From contig JBKPLX010000183.1 in NCBI GenBank assembly GCA_046731855.1, positions 1-12,655 on the forward strand: a stretch of DNA of 12,655 nt. Reading direction: 5' to 3'. Both the position numbers and the translations under genes were made by a program. How positions within the stretch are numbered: position 1 is the stretch's first letter; every line of letters starts with the position of its first letter. Positions 1 through 6,835 of the stretch are shown piece after piece. This stretch comes from Udaeobacter sp046731855 (GTDB lineage Bacteria > Verrucomicrobiota > Verrucomicrobiia > Chthoniobacterales > UBA10450). Under the pieces are notes generated by a model, which was not told where the DNA came from, did no database searches, and saw nothing but the letters and a program-made list of their open reading frames with translations.

Positions 1-58
1 ACGGCATACGAGATGGACCTCAATGTCTCGTGGGCTCGGAGATGTGTATAAGAGACAG
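1..58. other. Illumina Nextera i7 adapter contamination
   Basis: Positions 1-14 match the end of the Illumina P7 flow-cell oligo (ACGGCATACGAGAT). Positions 15-24 fit a 10-base i7 index, and 25-39 are the Nextera read-2 primer part. Positions 40-58 are the 19-bp Tn5 mosaic end AGATGTGTATAAGAGACAG. The order P7-index-primer-mosaic end is exactly that of a Nextera library molecule read from its end, so this is untrimmed adapter. The transposon end comes from library preparation and is not a resident mobile element. Biological sequence starts at 59. Confidence 0.97.
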
Positions 59-1034
59 CATTGAGTAACATCGCGTTCACTGCTTCGTAGCGAACTGCAT
101 AAGGCTTCCCGTCGGCATCTCGGGCTACTAGATCGGGGTTCACCTTTTCTACGTCCTCGGCCACGAGGCCGAACTGCGGGATACCTCCAGGCTCGATCTC
201 TTTCTTATAACGGAACGTAACTGGCCGAAGTGCGAGCAGCACGTCGCTCTCCTTGTCCATGCTCTGAATCTGCTGCTTGAACCGCTGCGAAGAGGGTGCC
301 GTGCCAAGTTGACCAGCTGCGTTTATCATAACCCCCGAGCCACTAACGGCCGTACCAAAAATCCCGCTAATAAACGTTTGTGTCTGCGTTCCCTGCGTGC
401 CGATTCGAATGGTATTGGACTCGGCTCGACCACCTATGTTACCGATATCAATATTGTTACTGCCCGTGGTGAGATACCTACCGGCTTCGGAACCTAATGC
501 AATGTTACTTGTACCTGTTGTGTGTTGAAGCGCCTTATAACCATAAGCCACGTTTCTGCGCCCGCTTTGATTAAATTCGAGCGCATCGTAACCGCTGGCC
601 GTGTTGGCGTTGCCGACACCGTTAGAACTGAGGGCGAACGCGCCGGTGGCCGTATTGTGAGCGCCCGTTGAATTGGCTGCCAGAACGGCGTCGCCTATCG
701 CCGTATTACCGCTGCCGGTGGTATTGTTGCCAAGGGCTTCAGAACCGGTCGCCGTGTTGTTAAAGCCAGTTGTATTGTTTGCAAGGGCCATAGAGCCGGT
801 GGCCGTGTTCGCGCCGCCTGTGGTGTTGCTGTAGAGCGCCTCAAAACCTACTGCCGTGTTGTCCTGGCCGCTGGTGAGACTGAAAAGTGCGTCCGTACCC
901 TCAGCCGTGTTGTGGACGGGATAACCTCCGTCAGGCGGTGGGTCGACCGCTTGGACTGCAGGCAAAAGCGTGAAGCAGGCCAGCGCGACAAGAAATAGTA
1001 GAGTTAGTTTTTTTGGCTCAGTAAATGGATTCAT
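59..1034 (-). CDS. Secreted repeat protein with S74 (endosialidase chaperone) C-terminal domain, partial
   Basis: Reading from ATG at 1034, a lysine-containing N-terminus and a hydrophobic stretch (residues about 10-29, LTLLFLVALACFTLLPAVQA) form a likely signal peptide. Residues 42-193 are nine tandem units of about 17 residues (NTAxGxxALxxNTTGxx). Residues 194-248 are a linker with NIDIGNIG and IRIG turns. From about residue 249 (SSQRFKQQI, ALRPVTFRYK, QFGLVAEDV, then PDLV) the sequence matches the Peptidase_S74/intramolecular chaperone domain, which in phage tail spikes trimerises the stalk and then cuts itself off. The C-terminus is missing because adapter joins at 58; about 325 codons remain. 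A purine-rich GGAAGGAAG lies about 6 bases before the ATG. In cellular genomes such proteins are thought to be surface fibres; that role is inferred. A prophage tail fibre is less likely because of the signal peptide and the lack of phage neighbours. Confidence 0.88.
456..911 (-). repeat. Nine tandem ~51-bp units encoding 17-residue head-like repeats
   Basis: Inside the S74-domain gene, residues 42-193 repeat with a 17-residue period; one unit has 16. Units begin at residues 42, 59, 76, 93, 110, 127, 144, 161 and 177. The consensus is N-T-A-x-G-x-x-A-L-x-x-N-T-T-G-x-x, for example NTATGSEALGNNTTGSG. The units have diverged in DNA but keep the protein pattern, so they are old and selected for structure. 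The pattern resembles left-handed beta-roll repeats of trimeric adhesin heads. Confidence 0.85.
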
Positions 1035-1357
1035 GGTTTCTTCCTTCCTTTCGTTTTCCCCGCTGCGTTGATTCTCTGGAATTGCGGGTCGGGAAGAGGC
1101 GAAAGAACCTAGCGGGGGGAAAGTCCTCCGCCTGATTCAGATCCGTTTAGCGATCCCAGTTTTGCAAGAATCTCACGTGCCTGTCAAGACAACTCAGCGC
1201 GAGAACGAATGGTGGCTTCCAGTTCCAGAAACGCAGTCAGGTTTTCATTGCGTGCACAACAATGCGTCTCCCGTCGTCCCTGTGCGCGTCCGCAACGAAG
1301 ATCGTTCGCCCTTTACGGTCCACGGTGGCGACACAACCGCACGTTCAACTGGCTTTC
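1035..1357. other. Non-coding stretch upstream of the S74-domain gene
   Basis: I find no convincing gene here; open frames on the plus strand (from 1162, 1209 and 1262) look like chance shadows that run on into the antisense of the next gene. The left edge holds the ribosome binding site of the S74-domain gene. A 7-bp stem with a 6-base loop (1112-1118 with 1125-1131, one G-T pair) lies in the middle. It has no clear T-run on either side, so I do not call it a terminator. The promoter of the S74-domain gene must lie here if it is not co-transcribed with the gene ending at 1358; I see no strong match. Confidence 0.5.
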
Positions 1358-2220
1358 CTACGGCACAACAGTCAACGTGAGGTCATTGCCGTCGCCGCCC
1401 TCGTAATTTACCTGGTAAGTGTTGCCATTGAGGGTGAACACCGCGCCGTCGGGAAGGTTGCTGAATGTGCCTGTGATTGGGGTCGCTGAAGTATTGTCGA
1501 TCACAGTGAAAACATTACCCACGGTGAATGTGCCGTTGCCGAGATCGGCAAACAAAGTCTGTGCGCCAACATTAATAGTCACGCCGAAGGCAACCACCTT
1601 ATCCACAGTTTCGGTACTGCTGTTCACTTCGATTTCATAGGTCCCGTCGGAGTTGAAGCTGAGTGGGCTCTGGATGGTAAGAGTACCGGGGTTAGAGCAG
1701 TGATGATATCCGGGGGAGAGAACTGCTTCTCGGCCAAACCCTGACCCTACAGTCACCGCACCAGCGATTGTACCCTTGCCACCGAACCTGCCGCCGTTGA
1801 CCTGCACAGGACCGCTACCTGTGCCGGACTCTCCTATGTTATTAACTATCAGTCTGCCCCGTTCAACAATGGTACCTCCGGTGTAAGTATTTCTATGGCC
1901 AAGAACCAGCTTGCCGGTGCCGATTTTCGTTAGTGAGCCCCCAACCTGTGGACGAAAGCCTCCATCTTGGATTACTCCTGAAAAATTCGTGCTTAGCTGA
2001 TTGCTGCCCACGGTCAGATTCTTGGCTCCCAGGAACACGTTACCGTCACCTTCAAGTGAGCCGATCGTCACACCCGGGGCGACAAGGAGACTGATGTCCA
2101 ACCTGCCGTTGCCAAAGAGCTCCACGCGCGCTCTGTGTCCGTGAGAATTGTGCGCGAATACAATACGAACACCGGACTGAACCTGTTGCTTGCAATAAGG
2201 GTCGCGTCTGCCGCGGTTGA
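1358..2220 (-). pseudogene. Autotransporter-associated beta-strand repeat protein, 5'-truncated and probably frameshifted
   Basis: The open frame from GTG 2125 to TAG 1358 gives 255 residues of secreted beta-helix type: VTIGSLEGDGNVFLGAKNLT, then GVIQDGG, a PATR-like repeat (about residues 64-100: SLTKIGTGKLVL, NTYTGGTIV, GRLIVNN), GGKGTIAGAVTVG, and a C-terminal NLPDGAVFTLNGNTYQVNYE, GGDGNDLTLTV ending. The start lies inside the domain, so the real gene began further upstream. In frame above GTG are residues that still fit the family (IVFAHNSHG, RVELFGNG). Family-like residues at 2185-2220 (STAADATLIASN) are in another frame, implying an indel near 2180. Beyond about 2220 the likeness ends and no signal peptide is found. 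It is therefore a broken or 5'-deleted surface protein. No membrane barrel or sorting signal is seen at the C-terminus. Confidence 0.72.
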
Positions 2221-2405
2221 GGCGTGTAGCGCGCCACGGAGTCCAGTGGCCGTCGTGCTTTGGCCTGCGAGCGGCGCTCGGTGAAAAGCCGCTTGTTTAT
2301 GATCTTCGGGAGGATCGCGGGACGCACCCGCTATGCCCAAAAGAATTTGCCTAACAAGTCAGACTGACCTAAGGAAATTTTTTCTTAAAAAAGCAACAAC
2401 GGCGC

Positions 2406-2434
2406 TTGACATGTCCGTTTCTTACTCGAATCTC
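2406..2434 (+). promoter_or_regulatory. Possible promoter of the subtilisin-like protease gene
   Basis: A perfect TTGACA lies at 2406-2411. At 17-bp spacing the -10 position reads AATCTC, which is weak. The surrounding 2340-2480 is AT-rich and poorly coding. Transcription from here would start near 2440 and would favour ATG 2477 as the protease start over the upstream in-frame starts at 2333 and 2411. Confidence 0.25.
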
Positions 2435-2476
2435 GTATTTCCTAAATTCACCAAACTTCAATTCAACAGTAAAAAA

Positions 2477-4084
2477 ATGAAAAATCATCATTCGACCTCT
2501 ATTTTATCACACGCACGCCTCACAGCAGCGAGCGTGCTTTTCGTTGTCGGTGCTGTAATCGCTGCCGTCGCTGCTGGCCAAGGCGGCGGACGGGAGCACC
2601 TGCTCGTCGGCTTCAGACAAACCCCGGGGGCCGCCGAGCGTGCGCTCGTCGAGCGGTACGGCGGTAACGTTCGCCACTCGTTCCCATCGGTTAACGCGCT
2701 TGCGATCGATCTCGATAGCGCGAAAATTGGCGTTTTCGCTCGCGAGGGCGGAATTTCGTACGTCGAGAAGGATCCGGTACGGAAGCCGCTCGACCTTTCG
2801 ACGCAGCAGCTGACGCCGTCGCTGTCGAACGGGCTCTACGGCCTGATCACGACCCACGCCGTCGAGGCGCAGGCGGCAGGCTACACCGGCGCAGGCATTA
2901 AGGCCTGCGTCGCTGACACCGGTCTCGACACGACGCACCCGGACATCGCCGCCAATTTCGTGGCGGGCAACGATATCTTCGGCGGAACCAACAGCGTGGA
3001 TGTGTTCCAGCTCGGCGTGGCCGCGACGGAGACGCACGCCACCCACGTCTCCGGTATCTTACTCGGCGTCAACAACAGTGTCGGGATCTTGGGTGTCGCA
3101 CCTCAGGCGCAACTCTATGAGGCTCGCGTGCTTGGGACGCAGCCGGACGGGAGCGTCAGCGGAGAGACGAGCCAGGTCATGGCCGGCGTGCAGTGGCTCG
3201 CCGACCAGGGTTGCAAGGTGATTAACATGAGCCTTGGCGGCGGCGACCGCTCGCGCACCGAGCAGGCCCTTTACCAGCAGGTGGTCGCGAACGGCCACAT
3301 GATCGTCGCGTCGTCCGGGAACGACGGCGTAAACCACATCAGCTTTCCGGCCGCCTACGATGTAGTCGTCTCGGTGGGAGCGGTCGACCGGAACAACGCC
3401 CATGCGAGCTTCTCGAACACGGGCGGTGGCCTCGACCTGTCCGGGCCTGGCGTCGACGTGCTCTCCTCCGTCCCGAATGGCCAGGGCTTCGAAGCGTCGG
3501 TCACGACGACGCAAACGTTCGAGGCGTTCGGCCTCGAGTTCGCCGGCACGACGCGCTTGCGCGGGATCACGAAGACGCTCGTCAGCTGCGGCCTCGCGGT
3601 GTCGCCATCTGATTGCCCGAACACCGTGAGGGGCAACATCGCGCTCATCCAGCGCGGCTCGGTCAGCTTCGCCCAGAAGGTGGCGAGCGCCACCACCGCC
3701 GGCGCAGTCGGCGCGATCATCTACAACAACGCACCCGGTAACTTCCACGGCACGCTAGGCACCCCTACCAACAACGGCAGGCCGTGGATCCCGGCCGTTT
3801 CAGTGTCGCAGGCCGACGGCCAGACGCTGCTGACGCAGGTGGGATCCAGCGCGACACTCGTGAACGCCGCGTCCTCGTGGGACTTCTTCAACGGCACGTC
3901 GATGGCAGCGCCGCATGTCTCGGGCGTGGCGGCGCTCGTGTTCGGCAAGAACCCGAGCCTCACGCCATTGCAGGTTGAGTCGATCCTCGAGAGCACGGCC
4001 ACCGACCTCGGCCCCGCCGGTTACGACCCGACCTTTGGCTGGGGGCTCGTGAATGCGGCCGCCGCTCTCAATGCGACGCCCTAG
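2477..4084 (+). CDS. Secreted subtilisin-like serine protease (S8) with I9-type propeptide and PA insert
   Basis: The protein has 535 residues from ATG 2477, chosen because a signal peptide (residues 1-35, hydrophobic core ASVLFVVGAVIAAVAAG) starts there; the frame stays open upstream to 2333, but that part is AT-rich and signal-less. Residues about 39-105 resemble an inhibitor I9 propeptide that folds the enzyme and is removed. The S8 catalytic domain follows with Asp147 (ADTGLDTTHPD), His187 (HATHVSG), oxyanion Asn282 (SSGND) and Ser475 (GTSMAAPHVSG). Between residues about 336 and 467 is an inserted PA (protease-associated) domain (NIALIQRGSVSFAQK, AGAVGAIIYNN), typical of a subset of extracellular subtilases that use it for substrate access. 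The C-terminus ends right after the catalytic domain. No Shine-Dalgarno is visible. From about 2570 the gene is strikingly G/C-rich at third codon positions compared with the ligase downstream, which hints at transfer. A strong terminator follows 53 bases after the stop. Confidence 0.95.
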   Translation: MKNHHSTSILSHARLTAASVLFVVGAVIAAVAAGQGGGREHLLVGFRQTPGAAERALVERYGGNVRHSFPSVNALAIDLDSAKIGVFAREGGISYVEKDPVRKPLDLSTQQLTPSLSNGLYGLITTHAVEAQAAGYTGAGIKACVADTGLDTTHPDIAANFVAGNDIFGGTNSVDVFQLGVAATETHATHVSGILLGVNNSVGILGVAPQAQLYEARVLGTQPDGSVSGETSQVMAGVQWLADQGCKVINMSLGGGDRSRTEQALYQQVVANGHMIVASSGNDGVNHISFPAAYDVVVSVGAVDRNNAHASFSNTGGGLDLSGPGVDVLSSVPNGQGFEASVTTTQTFEAFGLEFAGTTRLRGITKTLVSCGLAVSPSDCPNTVRGNIALIQRGSVSFAQKVASATTAGAVGAIIYNNAPGNFHGTLGTPTNNGRPWIPAVSVSQADGQTLLTQVGSSATLVNAASSWDFFNGTSMAAPHVSGVAALVFGKNPSLTPLQVESILESTATDLGPAGYDPTFGWGLVNAAAALNATP

Positions 4085-4137
4085 CCTCCTGCTTGTGAGA
4101 ATCCAGCAGCCGCAAACATACTTTTAGTTGTGTCAGA

Positions 4138-4170
4138 CAGGGACGCGGGTAAAACCGCGTCCCTGTTTTT
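4138..4170 (+). terminator. Intrinsic terminator after the protease gene
   Basis: A perfect 11-bp stem (CAGGGACGCGG at 4138-4148 with CCGCGTCCCTG at 4155-4165) has a 6-base loop GTAAAA and is followed directly by five T. It lies 53 bases after the protease stop. The minus strand has no comparable T-run after the stem, so it mainly serves the plus strand. Confidence 0.93.
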
Positions 4171-4225
4171 GTACTGAGCAGCTGACGGATTACGAGCGTC
4201 ATCCTGAGTGTATAACCGACGGAAC

Positions 4226-4423
4226 CTAAACTGTGTCGCCGCGGTCTCCTTGACCTTTTCGCACTTTAATCCTCGCATGTCGCCGCCGGTCCGTCGCAAG
4301 CGAGCGGCCAACCTGCACTTCTTTCTTGAATTGACCTTGAGGATTCCGCCGGATGTAACGTTTTGATCCCTTAGGTGCGATCAGCTCCCGTCGACTCGTT
4401 CTCAATTTTGTTTGTGTCGCCAT
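4226..4423 (-). CDS. Small basic conserved hypothetical protein, 65 residues
   Basis: ATG at 4423 is preceded by AAGGAA six to seven bases away, a good ribosome binding site. The protein is rich in Arg and Lys, with the segments ELIAPKGSKRYIRRNPQGQF, VGRSLATDRR and KGQGDRGD. I recognise this as the layout of a small protein family found in many unrelated bacteria (E-x-I-A-P-x-G-x-x-R-x-x-R-R-x-x-x-G-Q-F, then VGRSL-x-x-D-x-R and PGQGD-x-GD). Its function is unknown to me; the charge would fit nucleic-acid binding, but that is only an inference. It has no membrane segment or signal peptide and is complete in length. It is divergent from the DNA ligase gene, with about 120 bases between the starts. 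Confidence 0.72.
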   Translation of the reverse strand: MATQTKLRTSRRELIAPKGSKRYIRRNPQGQFKKEVQVGRSLATDRRRHARIKVRKGQGDRGDTV

Positions 4424-4519
4424 AATTCCTTTTTTGTTCAGATAAGCATCGCACTGGCTCCTCGTGACGGTTTTGGGGAAAATTCAGGAAACGATTTGGT
4501 AACAAGACGCGAATTCCGC

Positions 4520-4549
4520 TTTGCATCCGTTACTAACAATTGATGCAAA
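4520..4549 (+). promoter_or_regulatory. Inverted repeat covering the ligase start codon
   Basis: TTTGCATC (4520-4527) and GATGCAAA (4542-4549) are a perfect 8-bp inverted repeat with a 14-base spacer. The second arm contains the ATG at 4543. As RNA it could hide that start codon; as DNA it could be an operator. No Shine-Dalgarno is visible before the ATG, so translation control here is plausible but unproven. Confidence 0.4.
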
Positions 4550-5505
4550 AAATGCCAGCCTCTCTGCGCTTCATAGCACCGATGGAATGCCTTGAAGTTG
4601 AAACGATTCCCGAAGGCGAACTTTGGCAATACGAGTTGAAGCTGGACGGCTACCGCACGATTGCAATCAAACAGGGTGGCGACGTTGATTTGTTTTCGCG
4701 CAACGGAAAGTCTTTCAATTCGAAATTTCCGTCCATAGTGCAGGCCCTCGAAGCAACGCGAGTAAAACGATTCATCTTGGATGGCGAAATCGTCGCACTG
4801 GATGAACGCGGACGACATTCCTTTGAATTACTTCAAAAAATCAAGACATCGAAAGCGCATGTACGTTTTTATGTTTTCGATTTGCTGCAAATCGACAAGG
4901 ATGATTTAACCAAAAGAATTTTAGAAAGACGTCGCAGTCGACTGGAAAGCGAATTTGTTGCGCTCCCTAAAAACGTCCAGTTATCACCAATTTTGTCTGG
5001 TGCGGCGGGCAATGTTTTGGCCCATGTGAAAGACTTTGAATTTGAGGGAGTGGTGGCGAAACGCCTCGATTCGATTTATGTGCCCGGCCAAACATCTGAC
5101 AAATGGCAGAAGCAAAAGACGCAAAGGAGCGATGATTTCTTAGTCGGCGGGTACATTCCAGGTCGATACGGTGTCGAACAACTTGTTGTCGGCGAAATCC
5201 GCGATCGCGATGTATATTTTGTCGAATCTGTTAAGAACGGCTTCGTGCCATCTACGCGCCGAACGGTCTTCAATGCGATTAAGGGCAAAGAGGTCGAGAA
5301 ATGCCCCTTCGTAAATCTTCCGGAGAGACAAGGCGCGCATCGAATGGATCGAGAGAAGATGGCAACTGTCCGATGGCTGCGACCGCGAATTGTCGCAGAG
5401 ATCGCATTTAATGAGCGAACGCAGGGCGGACATTTGCGTCACTCAAAATTTCTGCGGTTGCGCGAGCGTGCAGAAGTCCGCAGAAAAGCGCGAACGAAGC
5501 CTTAG
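4543..5505 (+). CDS. ATP-dependent DNA ligase, compact LigD-ligase-domain type
   Basis: The protein has 320 residues and seals nicks in DNA using ATP through a covalent lysine-AMP. The nucleotidyltransferase motifs are in order: motif I KLDG (nucleophile Lys33), Ia LFSRNGKSF (50-58), III LDGEIVALD (79-87), IIIa FYVFDLL (109-115), IV EFEGVVAKR (166-174) and V near KWQKQKT (187-193). An OB-fold domain with GGYIPG and VKNGF follows, ending in HLRHSKFLRLRE. Layout and length match the ligase domain of bacterial LigD, free-standing and without polymerase or phosphoesterase parts. TTG 4540, ATG 4543 and ATG 4552 are all possible starts; none has a clear Shine-Dalgarno, and I took the first ATG. Such enzymes usually act in end joining with Ku, but no ku gene is in the window, and the housekeeping NAD-dependent ligase would be elsewhere. 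Confidence 0.93.
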   Translation: MQKMPASLRFIAPMECLEVETIPEGELWQYELKLDGYRTIAIKQGGDVDLFSRNGKSFNSKFPSIVQALEATRVKRFILDGEIVALDERGRHSFELLQKIKTSKAHVRFYVFDLLQIDKDDLTKRILERRRSRLESEFVALPKNVQLSPILSGAAGNVLAHVKDFEFEGVVAKRLDSIYVPGQTSDKWQKQKTQRSDDFLVGGYIPGRYGVEQLVVGEIRDRDVYFVESVKNGFVPSTRRTVFNAIKGKEVEKCPFVNLPERQGAHRMDREKMATVRWLRPRIVAEIAFNERTQGGHLRHSKFLRLRERAEVRRKARTKP

Positions 5506-5842
5506 CGTTTCGCTCGCTGCTGAGAATTCGAGTCGTTCTAAGCCGCCGTATCGGGTGTCTAGCCGGGGCTTGTGATCTTCGTGAAAGAGCATGTCATCGA
5601 TTGCCGCATATCCACGCGCTCAGCTCAGCATCAAAATCGGCGGTATTCATCCAGAAGGATGGCTTCGTCGGGATCTTAATCTCGACAGTGTTTAGTTTGC
5701 TTATGCAGTCAGTCCTTCAATTCAAAACAACAACGCGGCGTATCTCCGTATTCGCAGCTGGGGTCCCGATGGCGGCGGCAGAATATCCTTTGCATCGGTG
5801 GGCTTTTTTGCGATCATCAAATATGTCGATTAGGTGAGGCAT
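5506..5842. other. Gap after the ligase; no convincing gene, one stop-interrupted frame
   Basis: No frame looks like a known protein. The most protein-like reading is plus strand 5591-5833: ATG with AAAGAG just before it, 34 codons, an in-frame TAG at 5693-5695, then 45 more codons to TAG 5831 (segments QLSIKIGGIHPEGWLRRDLN and YLRIRSWGPDGGGRISFASV). It could be a small gene killed by one nonsense change, or chance. The open frame at 5601-5837 overlaps it in another frame and has no family likeness. No terminator is clear after the ligase. Confidence 0.4.
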
Positions 5843-6034
5843 CTACTTCCTCGCTCCGAGTCGTGTTTGTTTCTCTGCCTTCATGATTTCCCTAACTTCT
5901 TCTCCGCTAGTGACTCGCGCTTCAATTAACGCAGTCGCAACTGCCTGAATTTTTAGCCAGTGTCGATCCACAGCGCTGCTCGATGGTCGCAACCAATCGA
6001 GTAAACTTGCCGCTTCGCTCTCTCTCTCCTTCAC
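5843..6034 (-). CDS. Small hypothetical protein, 63 residues, possibly the tail of a longer gene
   Basis: The frame runs from GTG 6034 to its stop at 5843 and stays open upstream to about 6110, with ERLRPFEAKRKVKERESEAA just before and across the GTG. Its core, DRHWLKIQAVATALIEARVT followed by SGEEVREIMKAE, is helical and resembles the short helical C-terminus (HW-x-x-I-x-x-VA-x-ALIE, then GEEV) of FtsH/M41-like and some phage-related proteins. With no catalytic part present, it is either a stand-alone small protein or a remnant. It is head to head with the HTH gene and the two open frames overlap if the longest starts are used. Function unknown. Confidence 0.45.
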   Translation of the reverse strand: MKERESEAASLLDWLRPSSSAVDRHWLKIQAVATALIEARVTSGEEVREIMKAEKQTRLGARK

Positions 6035-6051
6035 TTTGCGTTTTGCCTCAA

Positions 6052-6684
6052 ATGGGCGTAAACGTTCAAATGAACATGTTCGAGTCCCGAAACGGTCAAT
6101 CGCGATCAGAACCAGAGCAATCTAAACCGAAGGGTCATTTTACTGGCGAACGGCTCTTGCGCGAACGGCCTCGCGTTTACCGGAAAGTAGTGGAGCTACT
6201 AGCGGAACCAGGCATGAGCGTAAATCAAATCACCAAACTCTGCCGCGTTTCAGAGCACACAGTCCGCGCCGTCCGAGATCGTGAAGGCGTATCCATAGCG
6301 GAACGTAAACAACGGCTGATGTCGATCTTTGGCAACGTGGCCGAAATCGCATCCGAGCGGATGGAAGAACTGGCCGGACAGGCAAGCTTGCGGGACGCCG
6401 GAACCACAGCGGGTATTGCCACAGACAAACTGCTCGCGCTCAGTAGCGATCCCTTCTCGCAAGCCAACAACCACCTCCATGTGCATCTAGAACCAGTAGA
6501 CATAATTGGCCAGTTTAACGACATGTGCGCAAAACTGTTTTCCGGAAAACCCCTAGAAGCACAGGGTACCGCTGCCAAAAGCGTGCCTTCCGGACCGGAC
6601 AAGGAAGCCACACAACCCACAACAAGCACCCAGCCGGCAGAAGGTTCTGCGAGGGAAGAAAAGGACCGCGCAAAAAGAGAGTAA
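6052..6684 (+). CDS. Helix-turn-helix protein, possibly terminase-small-subunit-like
   Basis: From ATG 6052 the protein has 210 residues; the frame is open back to 5983, but that part overlaps the divergent gene. ATG 6070 and 6076 are also possible and no start has a clear Shine-Dalgarno. Residues about 31-52 (TGERLLRERPRVYRKVVELL) lead into a helix-turn-helix at about 54-76 (GMSVNQITKLCRVSEHTVRA). A helical region follows (89-132: MSIFGNVAEIASERMEELAG, then DKLLALS). The last 45 residues are low in complexity, with many Pro, Thr, Glu and Lys. HTH plus a helical middle and a disordered tail resembles phage terminase small subunits or resolvase-like HTH proteins, but I cannot assign it. No large terminase subunit or integrase is nearby. 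It is probably a DNA-binding protein of a mobile-element remnant. Confidence 0.65.
   Translation: MGVNVQMNMFESRNGQSRSEPEQSKPKGHFTGERLLRERPRVYRKVVELLAEPGMSVNQITKLCRVSEHTVRAVRDREGVSIAERKQRLMSIFGNVAEIASERMEELAGQASLRDAGTTAGIATDKLLALSSDPFSQANNHLHVHLEPVDIIGQFNDMCAKLFSGKPLEAQGTAAKSVPSGPDKEATQPTTSTQPAEGSAREEKDRAKRE
6063..6076 (+). promoter_or_regulatory. LexA-box-like palindrome between the divergent small genes
   Basis: CGTTC-AAAT-GAACA matches TGTTC-N4-GAACA, the LexA motif reported for Verrucomicrobiota, at nine of ten fixed bases. It overlaps a second perfect palindrome, GAACATGTTC (6072-6081). The site lies upstream of the 63-residue gene and at the possible starts (6070, 6076) of the HTH gene, so it would act as an operator only if one of these promoters overlaps it. 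No lexA gene is in the window. Confidence 0.35.
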
Positions 6685-6835
6685 GTTTTCACGGTCGTTT
6701 TCTACGGCTTCGAAACTTTTCGCTGCAAAACCGCGCAAATCTGCGTAAAGCGGCGCGAAACGTGTAGGTCGAAATACCTAGCGTCAGCAACGGTGTGCAA
6801 GCCGGTGAAAACCGGCGCAAAAACTCTGTGTTGAA
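6685..6835. other. Hairpin-rich non-coding stretch between the HTH gene and the half tRNA
   Basis: No gene is seen. Two hairpins stand out. GCCGGT-GAAA-ACCGGC (6801-6816) is a perfect 6-bp stem with a GNRA tetraloop, extendable by TGC/GCA past a 2-base bulge. TAGGT-CGAAAT-ACCTA lies near 6766-6781. Neither has a T-run, so they are not typical terminators. GC-rich words such as CCGCGC and GGCGCG recur between them. An RNA element, a recombination site or the arm region of an integrated element are possible; none is proven. Confidence 0.4.

Noticed and set aside
40..58. Tn5/IS50-like mosaic end as a resident transposon
   Set aside because: It is part of a complete Nextera adapter with P7 and index in front, so it comes from the library.
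456..911. CRISPR-like or minisatellite array
   Set aside because: The 51-bp units are diverged, have no spacers and are in frame as 17-residue protein repeats.
1112..1131. Intrinsic terminator
   Set aside because: The stem is short with a G-T pair and has no T-run on either strand.
3059..3748. Long minus-strand open frame inside the protease gene
   Set aside because: It is a GC-rich shadow, opposite the catalytic domain of an obvious subtilase, with no domain likeness.
5601..5837. Plus-strand 78-codon open frame after the ligase
   Set aside because: It overlaps another more protein-like frame, has no ribosome binding site and shows no recognisable pattern.
6225..6692. Minus-strand 155-codon open frame
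   Set aside because: It is the shadow of the HTH gene; its composition is Ser/Leu/Arg-rich noise.
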